The notes beneath the pieces are model-generated. The model saw only the letters and a program-made list of their open reading frames with translations. It searched no databases and had not been told where the DNA came from. From assembly GCA_035286465.1 (NCBI GenBank), contig DATEDF010000055.1:1-64000 (forward strand): a stretch of DNA of 64,000 bases. Direction: 5' to 3'. The DNA is from Fen-1231 sp035286465 (GTDB lineage: Bacteria > Gemmatimonadota > Gemmatimonadetes > Gemmatimonadales > Gemmatimonadaceae). Position numbers and translations under genes: made by a program. This document shows positions 1 to 8,272 of the stretch, in pieces (position 1 is the first letter of the stretch; each line of letters starts with the position of its first letter).

Positions 1-148
1 CGTCGAAGGCCTCGTCCACCACCTTCGCGATCTCCCGACGGCGGATCCGCAGCGACACCTGCGAGAGAATCGTGCCGTCGGCCTCGCCGTTCGTCCCCAC
101 CACGGCCACCTTCACGGCGCCGCTCCCCACGTCAATCCCCGTGCTCAC
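1..148 (-). CDS. bcrD: Benzoyl-CoA reductase activator subunit, BcrD/BadG-like (partial)
   Basis: Only the first 49 codons lie in the window; the gene continues past the left edge. It starts GTG six bases after the stop of the bcrA-like gene and reads VSTGIDVGSGAVKVAVVG, the phosphate-1 loop of the BadF/BadG/BcrA/BcrD ATPase family (acetate kinase/Hsp70/actin fold). In class I benzoyl-CoA reductase two different ATPase subunits (A about 430 residues, D about 280) drive electrons into the B/C module. A second, distinct ATPase gene directly after the first is what separates this cluster from 2-hydroxyacyl-CoA dehydratases, which use one homodimeric activator. The subunit letter is inferred from gene order; total length cannot be seen. 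Confidence 0.75.
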   Translation of the reverse strand, partial: MSTGIDVGSGAVKVAVVGTNGEADGTILSQVSLRIRRREIAKVVDEAFD

Positions 149-153
149 GTGCG

Positions 154-1425
154 TCACGCCGCCATCCGTCCCGCGAAGAGCGCCGCCCCGAGCGCCCCCG
201 TATAGATGCTGTCGGGCGAGATGTTCAGCGTGCGTGCGCCGTAGTTCTCGCGTACGAGGTCGCGAATCGCCTTGACCGCGGCCTGGTTCTTCGCCACGCC
301 TCCGGTGAACGTGAACTCGTCGCTCACGCCGCCCGAACGCGCGAGCAGGCTCATCGCCCGGATCACGATCGCGCGGTGCAGCCCGGCGAGAATGTCCTCG
401 CGCTTCTCGCCGAGCGAGAGCCGCTCGCGCAGCTCCGCTCCCGCGAACACCGTGCACGTCGAGTTGATCTTCACCGTCCGCTTCGACTGCTCCGCCAGCG
501 GACCGAGCTCGTGCAGCCCGAGGTTCATCTCGTCGGCGATGTAGCCGAGGTAGCGGCCACACCCCGCGGCGCAGCGGTCGTTCATCTGAAAGCTCGTGAC
601 GATCCCCTCGGCGTCCACCTGGATCGCCTTCGTGTCCTGGCCGCCGATGTCGAGCACCGTGCGCGTCGCGGGGAACATCGCGTGCGCGCCCAGCCCGTGG
701 CACAGGATCTCCGAGCGAATCTGCTCCTTCGGGAACGGCAGCCGCGCCCGCCCGTAGCCGGTGCCGACCGTCGCCGCCGGCGTCAGGTCCTCCGCCACCG
801 CGTGCTCCACCGCCTCGGCCAGCGCCGGCGGATTGTCGAGGCGCCCGAGCGCGCTCCCGATGTGGTCGCGGAAATCGAGGGCGAGCGGCTGGTTCTCCAC
901 GCGGATGATGCACTTGTCGTAGACGCCGATGAGGCGATCGAAGCTCACGCCGGCGGGGTCGGCCAGCTGCTCGGCGATCCGCATGAACGCCGACCCCGCC
1001 GCGTCGCGGAAGAAGTCCGACCGGAGCACCTGCGGTTGGCGGAAGCGCGCCTCCTCCTCGGCCGTGATCCGCCGGCAGATCTCCTCGAGCGCCGCGCGGA
1101 ACGGCGCCTGGAGCGCCGCCGGTGCGGAGCGCTCCACTTCGGCGACCATCAACTGCTCGAGATGCCGAAGCTGGTGGAGCAGTTGTTCCATCACGAACGC
1201 CCGCCGCAGGCGGCCCACCGCCCCCGTGCCGTCGCGCGCCTCCAGCTGCCGCTCGATGAGCCCGAAGCGCGCATTGATGAACGCCTCGGTCTTCGCCACC
1301 GCGGCGGCGAGATCGTAGTTCGAGCGCGAGTTCGTGATCCCGCGACCGAGCACCTCGCGGCGCCCGTCGAGGATCACGGCCTTCGTCGTGGTCGAGCCAA
1401 GGTCAATGCCCACGACGCAGCTCAT
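154..1425 (-). CDS. bcrA: Benzoyl-CoA reductase activator subunit, BcrA/BadF-like
   Basis: Predicted ATP-hydrolysing electron activator of class I benzoyl-CoA reductase, cytoplasmic. The 423-residue length fits BcrA/BadF (about 438). The N-terminus GIDLGSTTTKAV is the phosphate-1 motif; near residue 250 LDIGGQDTKAI is the second ATP-binding element, followed by the cysteine motif MNDRCAAGCGRYLG and later STCTVFAGAE, whose cysteines fit the [4Fe-4S] cluster bridging two ATPase subunits. The long insert between the lobes (about residues 50-230) is typical of the A subunit and absent from HgdC-type activators. The start overlaps the stop of bcrB by four bases (ATGA), so translation is probably coupled. 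Benzoyl-CoA itself as substrate is inferred from the four-gene set; a related aryl- or enoyl-CoA is possible. Confidence 0.87.
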   Translation of the reverse strand: MSCVVGIDLGSTTTKAVILDGRREVLGRGITNSRSNYDLAAAVAKTEAFINARFGLIERQLEARDGTGAVGRLRRAFVMEQLLHQLRHLEQLMVAEVERSAPAALQAPFRAALEEICRRITAEEEARFRQPQVLRSDFFRDAAGSAFMRIAEQLADPAGVSFDRLIGVYDKCIIRVENQPLALDFRDHIGSALGRLDNPPALAEAVEHAVAEDLTPAATVGTGYGRARLPFPKEQIRSEILCHGLGAHAMFPATRTVLDIGGQDTKAIQVDAEGIVTSFQMNDRCAAGCGRYLGYIADEMNLGLHELGPLAEQSKRTVKINSTCTVFAGAELRERLSLGEKREDILAGLHRAIVIRAMSLLARSGGVSDEFTFTGGVAKNQAAVKAIRDLVRENYGARTLNISPDSIYTGALGAALFAGRMAA

Positions 1426-2696
1426 GCCGTCTTCCCCAGCCGGCGCGCGTCAATCATCTGGAAATAGCTCTCGAGCCGGTTCTTGATGTTCGCCGCCGAG
1501 AAGTAGCGCGGGTCCACGAGGTCCGATTCGATGAACGCGCCCGGGATTCCCGTGCGCTTCTCCACCTCGCGCAGGATCATCAGCTGCCCGGCCGAGAAGG
1601 AGTTGCACGACTTCACCGAGTTGATCAGGAAGCCGTCGGCCTCGTATTCGCGGATGTAGTGCGCGAGCATCTCGACCCGCGACGGCAGGTTGAGGTTCGT
1701 GTAGCAGCCGCTCGCATAGTCCGCGAGCGTCCCCAACGGGTCCGCGGGGTCGTGCCGGAATCCGAAGTCGTACGTGCCGCCGACCTTCGTGTAGGTCGAG
1801 GCGACCACCACGGCCTTCTCGTCGGCGAACATCTTCCAGAAGTCACGGAAGTGCGTCCAGTTCGGCGGGCCTTCGACGACGAGTCGGTACTTCTGGTCGT
1901 TGAGCGGGCCGTCCGGTGTCAGCGGCCCGAGGCCCGCCGCGGCGCGCTCCTCGATTTCCTCGCGCAGCGCCCGGTAATACGCGACGCCCTCCTCCGTGCC
2001 GCGAAACGCGCTGAAGACGGGGCCGACGTAGTACACCGTGCCGAAGTAGCCGTCAATCGGGCTCGGCCGCCGCTTCGCCGACTGGAGCACCGCGACGAGG
2101 TCGTCCTCGGCCTGCGCCGACAGCACGAGCCGCGCGCGCAGCTGCTCCTCGTCGTATGCCCGCCCCGTCGCGCGCTCCAGCGCCGGAATCACCTGCTCGC
2201 GGAGCTGCCGCAGCATGTACGCGCGATGCTCCGGCTCCAGCCGGCCGTCGCCCTGGTACGGGACGTGGAACATCACCGTGGGGCACTCGTACTCCTCGCG
2301 CAGCAGCTCGAACCACTTCATGAACGTGTAGCACCCGGTGTACGAGAGGAGGAGCAGGTCGGGCTTCGGGAGCTTGGTCCCCGTGGGTCCGATGTTCCCC
2401 GAGCGCATCATCCCGATGTCGCATTTCACGTAGGTGCACACGTCCTCGGAGTGCCCCGCGCGTTCGGCTTCGGCGATGAAGTCGCCCGACTGCTTCCGCA
2501 TCCCCGACTGCAGCGCGTTGATCTCCGGGAGCACCGGGAGCGCGCCGAAGGAGCGGATCAGCTCCGTGAGGTTTCCCGGGACGAACGTGTACACCACCGG
2601 TTCACGCGTCTCCGGCGCCCGCTCGAGCCGCGCGAAATGCTCGGCGATCATCTCCTTCTGGAGGAGCATCGAGCGGTCCTTCATCGCCTCAGCCAT
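1422..2696 (-). CDS. bcrB: Benzoyl-CoA reductase substrate-binding subunit B (BcrB/BadE-like)
   Basis: The 424-residue protein belongs to the HgdB/BcrB family (2-hydroxyglutaryl-CoA dehydratase D component). With BcrC it forms the module that binds the aromatic CoA ester and a [4Fe-4S] cluster and performs the two-electron dearomatisation. Family features seen include the N-terminal region with VPGNLTELIRSFGALPV, a cysteine in DVCTYVKCDIG, the segment LLLSYTGCYTFMKWFE, and near the C-terminus the conserved NSVKSCNSFSAGQ and FIESDLVDPRYFS. Its ATG shares one base with the stop of bcrC (TGATG), and its own stop overlaps bcrA. No frameshift or missing block is visible. Confidence 0.88.
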   Translation of the reverse strand: MAEAMKDRSMLLQKEMIAEHFARLERAPETREPVVYTFVPGNLTELIRSFGALPVLPEINALQSGMRKQSGDFIAEAERAGHSEDVCTYVKCDIGMMRSGNIGPTGTKLPKPDLLLLSYTGCYTFMKWFELLREEYECPTVMFHVPYQGDGRLEPEHRAYMLRQLREQVIPALERATGRAYDEEQLRARLVLSAQAEDDLVAVLQSAKRRPSPIDGYFGTVYYVGPVFSAFRGTEEGVAYYRALREEIEERAAAGLGPLTPDGPLNDQKYRLVVEGPPNWTHFRDFWKMFADEKAVVVASTYTKVGGTYDFGFRHDPADPLGTLADYASGCYTNLNLPSRVEMLAHYIREYEADGFLINSVKSCNSFSAGQLMILREVEKRTGIPGAFIESDLVDPRYFSAANIKNRLESYFQMIDARRLGKTA

Positions 2697-3862
2697 CAGG
2701 CGGCCCCCCAGAGCTTGATCGAGTCGGCGAAGGTCCCCGCCTGTTCACGGAACTGCTGGAACTGCCCGCTGTTCTCCGCGTACTTGAACGCGATGCACGG
2801 AATCCCCGCCTGCTCGGCGCCGCCGCGCAGCATCGGCTGGTCGAGGAGCGCCGGATCGCAAAAGCTCGGCGCGGCGAAGATGATCCCGTCGGCCGTCGCC
2901 GCCGCGACGCGCTCCTTCATCAGGCGCCGCTTGCCGAGCGCGTCCGGCTCGAAGAGCACCGACGTGCGCAGGTCGTTCCGCACGAAGGCCCCGGCGAGCG
3001 CGCGCACGGGATCGCCGTCGAGCGGGACGTCGCGCGTCAGGAAGCGGTTGCCCAGCACGAAATCATCGTCCACGATGTAGCACCCGGCGCGCTCGATGGA
3101 CTTGATGAGGCCGAGCGGCGGCTGCTCGCAGAACGCCCCGACGATCACCACGCGGCTGTTGTCGCGCGGTCGCCGCGGCTCCGCCTCCACCGCCGCGAGA
3201 TACGCCCGTGCCCGCACGAGGAACTCCTCGGGCGGAACCAGCTCGCCCGCGCGCAGCAGGACGTACAGCTCCTCGGTGGGCACGTCCCACGGGCGCTCCC
3301 GGCGTACGTCGTAGAGCGTGCGCACCATCGCGCGCGTCTCGTTGTAGAGTCCGAGGGTCTCCCGGAGCACGTCATCCGTCGCCGGACGCCCCGACACCTC
3401 ACCCAGCTCCCGCAGGAGATGGCGCAACTCCGCTTCCCAGAAGTCCGCCGCCGAGCGCGGGTCGCTCACCTGGGGCACGTCGAGGTAGCGCACGTACGTG
3501 TCCGGGTAGAGGAGCTTCCACATCCCCGACAGGTTGCGAATCACGTCGCACGTGGACGGGAAGAGCACCGCCGAGAGAAAGTCGAGCCGGCCCGATTGGG
3601 CGAGCTCGATCACGGAGCGCGGCAGGTGGCAGATGTACGACTGGTAGAAGGCGTCGCCGCGGATGATCTCGATGCGGTCGCCGCCGCCGTGGATCCCGAC
3701 GGGGAGGAAGCCGCTGGCGTGCAGCAGCTCGCGCGGGACGTACACAGGGAGATAGCCGCCGGCCCGCAGGCCGGGGTGCTCGCTCAGCCAGCGCCGCGCA
3801 CTGGTGAAATCGAGATCCTCGTACAGGTCCCGCGCCCAGTCCACCACATCGGCTCGCGCCAT
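2696..3862 (-). CDS. bcrC: Benzoyl-CoA reductase subunit C (BcrC/BadD-like)
   Basis: A 388-residue HgdA/BcrC-family protein, close to the known length of BcrC (about 386). It pairs with BcrB to hold the active-site cluster. Recognisable family segments are VPRELLHASGFLPVGIHGGG near residue 40, YQSYICHLPRS, FPSTCDVIRNLSGMW, and the C-terminal FAAPSFCDPALLDQP and KYAENSGQFQQFREQ. An open frame extends 33 codons further upstream, but ATG at 3862 is preferred because the family N-terminus begins there and GAGGCGAG lies just upstream as a ribosome-binding site. It is the first gene of the operon, and the order C-B-A-D is that of the Thauera bcr and Rhodopseudomonas bad operons. Confidence 0.88.
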   Translation of the reverse strand: MARADVVDWARDLYEDLDFTSARRWLSEHPGLRAGGYLPVYVPRELLHASGFLPVGIHGGGDRIEIIRGDAFYQSYICHLPRSVIELAQSGRLDFLSAVLFPSTCDVIRNLSGMWKLLYPDTYVRYLDVPQVSDPRSAADFWEAELRHLLRELGEVSGRPATDDVLRETLGLYNETRAMVRTLYDVRRERPWDVPTEELYVLLRAGELVPPEEFLVRARAYLAAVEAEPRRPRDNSRVVIVGAFCEQPPLGLIKSIERAGCYIVDDDFVLGNRFLTRDVPLDGDPVRALAGAFVRNDLRTSVLFEPDALGKRRLMKERVAAATADGIIFAAPSFCDPALLDQPMLRGGAEQAGIPCIAFKYAENSGQFQQFREQAGTFADSIKLWGAA

Positions 3863-3872
3863 CGTCTCGCCT

Positions 3873-3895
3873 CGTAACCGCTCGGAGGGGTTACG
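3873..3895. promoter_or_regulatory. 7-bp perfect inverted repeat in the bcr leader
   Basis: CGTAACC at 3873-3879 faces GGTTACG at 3889-3895 across nine bases, directly upstream of the bcrC ribosome-binding site. It could be a second regulator-binding dyad or a small hairpin in the 5' leader of the minus-strand operon. Symmetry is seen; function is inferred. Confidence 0.4.
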
Positions 3896-3911
3896 GCTAA
3901 CTCTCGAAATC

Positions 3912-3937
3912 CGAACGAACGTTCGATAGGATATATG
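3912..3937. promoter_or_regulatory. Putative operator/promoter between divergent bcr operon and HAD-crotonase gene
   Basis: A perfect 10-bp palindrome CGAACGTTCG lies at 3916-3925, inside CCGAACGAACGTTCGATAGG. It abuts the only AT-rich patch of the interval (GATAGGATATATGG, 3925-3938), which offers -10-like hexamers on both strands. TetR-family regulators of aromatic and acyl-CoA catabolism bind short dyads of this kind, so the site may control both divergent units. No regulator gene lies in the window; the assignment is inference. Confidence 0.45.
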
Positions 3938-4065
3938 GGCGTTCCGGGCGCCGGACGTCAAGAGGGATTCCCGCCCCGGACGCAGCTCGCGCGCCGACGA
4001 CGCCGGAGCGCGCCAGCCACGCCAGACGGCATCCGCGCCGCACCGTCGGCGCGGGGGAGAGCACC

Positions 4066-6087
4066 GTGGGCTACCGTTTCAGGGACCTCGCGATCCAGAA
4101 GGTCGGGATCATCGGATCGGGCCAGATCGGACCCGACATCGCGCTCCACTTCGCCAAGGCGTTGCACGCCTGCGATGTGCCCGTGGTCGTCGTGGACGTC
4201 TCCGCCGCCGCGCTCGACCGCGGGCGCGCCAGGGCCGCCCAGAAGATCGCCAAGGGCCGCGAGGGCGGCGCGTTCACGCCGGCGGCCGCCGACGGGATGA
4301 CCCGTGTGCTCACGTTCACCGACGACTACGACGCGCTCACCGGAGCGAGTCTGGTGATCGAAGCGGCCACCGAGGACCTCGAGGTCAAGCGCCGGATCTT
4401 CGCGCGGCTCGAGGCGCTCTGTGACGCGCGCGCCGTGCTGGCGTCGAACTCCTCGCACCTCGAGCCCGACGAGATCTTTGCCGGCCTTTCGCACGGCGCG
4501 CGCGCGCTCGTCATCCACTACTTCTTCCCCGCCGAGCGCAACCCGGTGGTCGAGATCGTCCCGGCTCGCGCGACCTCGTCGTCGCTCGCCGACTCGCTGC
4601 TGGCCTTCTACGAGGAGATCGGCAAGGTGCCGGTGAGGGTCGGCGGCCGGTACGGCTACGCCGTCAATCCGATCTTCGAGGGCTTGTTCCTCGCGGCCGC
4701 GCTCGCGGTCGAGGAGGGGCTCGGCACGACGAAGGAGGTGGACGCCGCCGCGCGCCGCACCCTGGGGCTCGGCGTCGGCCCCTTCACCGCGATGAACCTC
4801 ACCGGCGGGAACCCGATCACCCACCACGCGCTCGACCAGATGACGGCGAAGCTCGGGCCCTGGTTCCGCTCGCCGAAACTGATGCGGGACGCGATCGCGG
4901 CCGGCGCCCCGTGGGACGTGCCGAAGCGTGACGAGCGCATCGAGCTGAGCGCCGAGCGCGAGTCGCCGATCGCCGACCAGATGCGCGGTGCCTACTTCGG
5001 CCTCGTCGGACAGATCCTCGACGCCGGCCTCATCTCACGCCCGGACCTCGAGCTGGCGGTGGAGATGGGACTCGCCATTCGTGCCCCCTTCGCGATGATG
5101 AACGAGTTGGGCGTTGCGCGGGCGCTCGCGCTCGTCGAGTCCTACGCGCGCGCACACCCCGGGTTCGCCGTGCCGTGGTGTCTCGTCGAGCAGGCGCGGT
5201 CCGCCCGGCCCTTCCCCACCGGCCACGTCCTCCGGCGCGACGCCGGCGACGTGGCGGTGCTGACGATCCGCCGGCCGCAGGTGCTCAACGCGCTCAACGA
5301 CGACGTCTATACGGAGCTCGGCGAGCGCTTCGCCGCGCTCGAGCACGATCCCGCGATCGCCGCCGTGGTCCTCACCGGATTCGGACCGAAGGCATTCGTC
5401 TCGGGCGCCGACGTGAATTTCCTCTCGCGCATCGCGAGCCCCGCCGAGGGCGTCGCCACCTCCGAGCGGTCGAAGGGGCCCGGCAACCTCATCGCGCGGC
5501 TCGGCAAGCCGGTGGTCTGTGCGCTCAACGGGTACGCGCTCGGCGGCGGCAACGAGATCGCGATGTGCTGTTCAGCGCGCCTCGCCCGCAGTGGGATGGC
5601 GCTCGCGGTTTCGCAGCCGGAGGCCAACCTCGGGCTCGTCCCCGGCGCGGGCGCGACGCAGCGGCTGCCGCGGCTCGTGGGCATCGAGACCGCCGCCGCG
5701 ATGCTGCGCACGGGCCGCGCGCTCTCGGGGCGCGAGGCCGTGGCTTGCGGCCTCGTGCGCGAGGAGGTGGAGGGCGACGTCGTGCACGCGGCCATCGCAC
5801 TCGCGCGACAGGCCGCGCGCGGCGAGGTCGCGCTCACACCCCTCGACCCCGCGCCGCTCGAGACGCCGCGCGAGCTGCCGGCGGTGGAGCTGGGCCATCG
5901 CAGCCGCGCCGTGGACGCGCTCATCTGCCGCGCGATCGTGGAGGGGTGCCGGAAACCGCTCGACGAGGGGCTGCGGTTCGAGTCCGAGCTCTTCGGCGCG
6001 TGTTGCGCGACCGAGGACATGCGCATCGGCGTCCGGACGTTCGTCGAGCAGGGCCCCCGGGCGAAGGCGGAGTTCGTGCACCGCTGA
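4066..6087 (+). CDS. 3-hydroxyacyl-CoA dehydrogenase / enoyl-CoA hydratase fusion, archaeal domain order
   Basis: Bifunctional beta-oxidation enzyme of 673 residues. Residues 10-190 form the NAD-binding domain (VGIIGSGQIGPDIALHFAKA; SNSSHLEP; IHYFFPAERNPVVEIVP with His151), 195-370 the helical C-terminal dehydrogenase domain (GGRYGYAVNPIFEG), and 395-673 a crotonase domain. Both glutamates used by enoyl-CoA hydratase are present: Glu497 in GGGNEIAM and Glu519 in SQPEANLGLVPGAGATQRLP. Dehydrogenase first and crotonase second is the reverse of FadB/FadJ and matches the archaeal fusion type. GTG 4066 is chosen because GGGGGAGA precedes it and the Rossmann fold starts soon after. It is divergent from bcrCBAD, so a role on ring-cleavage products such as 3-hydroxypimelyl-CoA is a reasonable inference; ordinary fatty-acid oxidation is the alternative. 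Confidence 0.88.
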   Translation: MGYRFRDLAIQKVGIIGSGQIGPDIALHFAKALHACDVPVVVVDVSAAALDRGRARAAQKIAKGREGGAFTPAAADGMTRVLTFTDDYDALTGASLVIEAATEDLEVKRRIFARLEALCDARAVLASNSSHLEPDEIFAGLSHGARALVIHYFFPAERNPVVEIVPARATSSSLADSLLAFYEEIGKVPVRVGGRYGYAVNPIFEGLFLAAALAVEEGLGTTKEVDAAARRTLGLGVGPFTAMNLTGGNPITHHALDQMTAKLGPWFRSPKLMRDAIAAGAPWDVPKRDERIELSAERESPIADQMRGAYFGLVGQILDAGLISRPDLELAVEMGLAIRAPFAMMNELGVARALALVESYARAHPGFAVPWCLVEQARSARPFPTGHVLRRDAGDVAVLTIRRPQVLNALNDDVYTELGERFAALEHDPAIAAVVLTGFGPKAFVSGADVNFLSRIASPAEGVATSERSKGPGNLIARLGKPVVCALNGYALGGGNEIAMCCSARLARSGMALAVSQPEANLGLVPGAGATQRLPRLVGIETAAAMLRTGRALSGREAVACGLVREEVEGDVVHAAIALARQAARGEVALTPLDPAPLETPRELPAVELGHRSRAVDALICRAIVEGCRKPLDEGLRFESELFGACCATEDMRIGVRTFVEQGPRAKAEFVHR

Positions 6088-6089
6088 GT

Positions 6090-6123
6090 CTGCCGCTGCC
6101 GTCCGCCGTCCGCCGTCCGCCGT
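6090..6123. repeat. Short tandem array with a 7-bp period (CCGCCGT)
   Basis: Three perfect CCGCCGT units at 6103-6109, 6110-6116 and 6117-6123, preceded by degenerate copies from 6090, fill the gap between the convergent ends of the HAD-crotonase gene and the kinase gene. The period is seven, so it is not a codon repeat. Confidence 0.7.
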
Positions 6124-6127
6124 CTGA

Positions 6128-8272
6128 TTACAGCTTCCGCACTTCGTTCGCCGCTTCGATCACGCGGCCGATGTCCGACGAGAGCGCCCGCGCCTCCTGC
6201 GTCGCGCCGGTGGACTCGTCCAGTTTCGCGTCGAGGCCGCTCGACCGGAGCTTGAGCAGGTCGAGCTTCATCGTCTGCAGGACGAGCGAGGCGCTCTCGA
6301 GCTGGTGGCGGACGGTGTCGCGGCGCGCGGCGAGGTCGCGAAGCGTCGCGTGCTGGCGCTCGAGCAGTTGGAGCCGGCGGTCGCGGTCGGGCACGTCCGC
6401 GCCGGCGGCCTTCGTCTCCGCAATGCGCCGTTCGAGTTTCGTGATGGACTCGCCCGACGCGTCCGCGTCGAGCTGAGTCAGGGTCTGCACGAGCGAGCGC
6501 ACCCGCTCGACCAGCGCGTCCACCGTCGGCTGGATCTCGGGGAGCATCTGCCGGTTCGCCGGTGAGAGCTTGCCGAGCACGTCGGCGATGACCGCTTTCG
6601 CCTGGGCCGCCTCGCGAACCTGGTCGCCGTGGGGGCCGTCGAGCACTTCGCGCGGGACGCCGGTGAGGTCGGCGGCGTGCGCCCGCAGCGCGGCGGCGCT
6701 CGGCGGCCCCTCTGCGGACGCGGGGCGCGCGCCTGCCGTCGTCCCGTGCGGCTCCGTCCCGTGCGGCTGTCGCTGGAAGATCCGCCGGATCGGAATCCCA
6801 TCCACCCAGAGCGACGCGATCCTCGACGCGAGACCCATTCCCATGAAGAGCGTCGGGATGATGAACCACGGGAAGCGCGGCGAGAACATCATGTTGATCG
6901 CGGCGAGCAGCGTGACCATGAACGCGTAGCGCACCGCGCCGCGCTGGATCCGCCGGATACTGTCCTCGGGCGAGATGGGGCCGAGCAGCCCGGCACGGCG
7001 CGCACGCCGGAGCTCGCGCCGCGAGAGAGCCGTAGGCTCGACCGCGCCGGCGCGGTTCCGCTCGCGCCAGAGCCGCTGGTGCTCGCGCCATTCGCGCAAC
7101 GCCTCGCGCCCGTACTCGCGCGTGTCGGCGCGAAACATCCAGTTGGCCGGAAGCACGGGGAAGCGCGGGTACGGCGGCGCGGGCTCGGCGGCCGCGGATC
7201 GTGCCGCCGCCACGCCCCCCGCGCCCCCCGCGCCCCCCGCGCCCCCCGCGCCTGGTGGCGCAATCAGCCCGAGCGAACCCAGCACCTGGCCCCGCACGCG
7301 ACGCCTGAGCTCGGCCGCGTACGCCTCGGGGTCGTCCAGCAACTGGCGCGCCGCGTCTTCCACGCCCGCGACCGCCTCGTGCTCGCGCGCGAGCCGCCCG
7401 GCCGGCGCGTGCTCGGCGAGCGCTTCGCCGAACGCCGCGGCGTCGCGCCAGCGCTCGTCACGCCCCTTTGCCATCGCCCGCTCGATCGCGTACACGAGAT
7501 TCGCCGGGAGATCGTCGCGCACCTCGTGCAGCGGCCGCGGGCGCTCGCTGATGTGCTTCATCAGCATCGCCGGCGTGTTGCTCGCCTGGAACGGCAGCTC
7601 GCCCGCGAGCATCTGGTAGCCGACGACGCCGAGCGAGTAGATGTCGGCCCGGCCGTCCACCTCGCGCTCTCCCATCGCCTGCTCCGGACTCATGTAGGCG
7701 GGGGTCCCCACCGCGTTCCCGGTGACGGTGAGGCGCGCGTCGCCCTCGGCGGCGCGCGCGATGCCGAAGTCGGAGACGAGCGCGTGTCCCGAGGCGCGCT
7801 CGACGAGGATGTTGTCCGGCTTGACGTCCCGATGGACGACGCCCCGGGCGTGCGCGTAGGCCAGCGCGTCGGCGACGTCGCGCATCAGAGCGCGCACGAC
7901 GCTCACCGCGGGCCGTGGGGCGCTCGCGAGCTGCTGGGCGAGTGTCTCGCCCTCCACCAGCCCCATCGCGAAGAACACGACACCGGCCAGCTCGTCCACG
8001 GCGTAGATCGGCACGATGCGCGGGTGCGAGAGTTGCGCGGCCATCTGCGCCTCGCGCAGAAAGCGGCGCTTGACGTCTTCGCGGAAAGCGAGCTCCGGTG
8101 GCAGCACCTTGAGCGCGACTTTGCGGCGCAGGCGCACGTCGCGCGCGCGGTAGACCACCGCCATGCCGCCGCGTCCGATCTCCTCCTCGACCTGGAACAG
8201 CGCGCCGACGGCCTCCTCGACGCGGCCACGCAGCGCTGCGCGCTCGTCAGGCCGCGGGGGCCCGTCACTCAC
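6128..8272 (-). CDS. Membrane-anchored Ser/Thr protein kinase (second of a tandem pair)
   Basis: PknB-type kinase of 714 residues. The kinase domain spans about 27-290 with glycine loop GRGGMAVVYRA (33-43), Lys55, HRDVKPDN (147-154), DFG (168-170) and SPEQ. A low-complexity Gly-Ala linker sits at 340-353. Two hydrophobic helices near 449-482 form a 2TM hairpin, followed by about 200 charged residues with strong coiled-coil character. GTG 8272 overlaps the stop of the upstream kinase by four bases (GTGA); this start gives an N-terminus aligned with that kinase. The C-terminal half is recognisably similar to the neighbour (compare LESASLVLQTMKLDLLKL with LESCALALHNMRLDVLRF), so the pair arose by tandem duplication. 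Substrates are unknown. Confidence 0.88.
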   Translation of the reverse strand: MSDGPPRPDERAALRGRVEEAVGALFQVEEEIGRGGMAVVYRARDVRLRRKVALKVLPPELAFREDVKRRFLREAQMAAQLSHPRIVPIYAVDELAGVVFFAMGLVEGETLAQQLASAPRPAVSVVRALMRDVADALAYAHARGVVHRDVKPDNILVERASGHALVSDFGIARAAEGDARLTVTGNAVGTPAYMSPEQAMGEREVDGRADIYSLGVVGYQMLAGELPFQASNTPAMLMKHISERPRPLHEVRDDLPANLVYAIERAMAKGRDERWRDAAAFGEALAEHAPAGRLAREHEAVAGVEDAARQLLDDPEAYAAELRRRVRGQVLGSLGLIAPPGAGGAGGAGGAGGVAAARSAAAEPAPPYPRFPVLPANWMFRADTREYGREALREWREHQRLWRERNRAGAVEPTALSRRELRRARRAGLLGPISPEDSIRRIQRGAVRYAFMVTLLAAINMMFSPRFPWFIIPTLFMGMGLASRIASLWVDGIPIRRIFQRQPHGTEPHGTTAGARPASAEGPPSAAALRAHAADLTGVPREVLDGPHGDQVREAAQAKAVIADVLGKLSPANRQMLPEIQPTVDALVERVRSLVQTLTQLDADASGESITKLERRIAETKAAGADVPDRDRRLQLLERQHATLRDLAARRDTVRHQLESASLVLQTMKLDLLKLRSSGLDAKLDESTGATQEARALSSDIGRVIEAANEVRKL
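7214..7249. repeat. Four 9-bp tandem units (GCCCCCCGC) within the kinase gene
   Basis: Four perfect copies encode a Gly-Gly-Ala type linker on the minus strand between the kinase and membrane domains. The 9-bp period keeps frame, so copy number could vary without breaking the gene. Confidence 0.75.

Noticed and set aside
1..3862. Reading the cluster as 2-hydroxyglutaryl-CoA dehydratase
   Set aside because: Two different activator-type ATPase genes and the long BcrA-type insert fit benzoyl-CoA reductase better; phylogeny would settle it.
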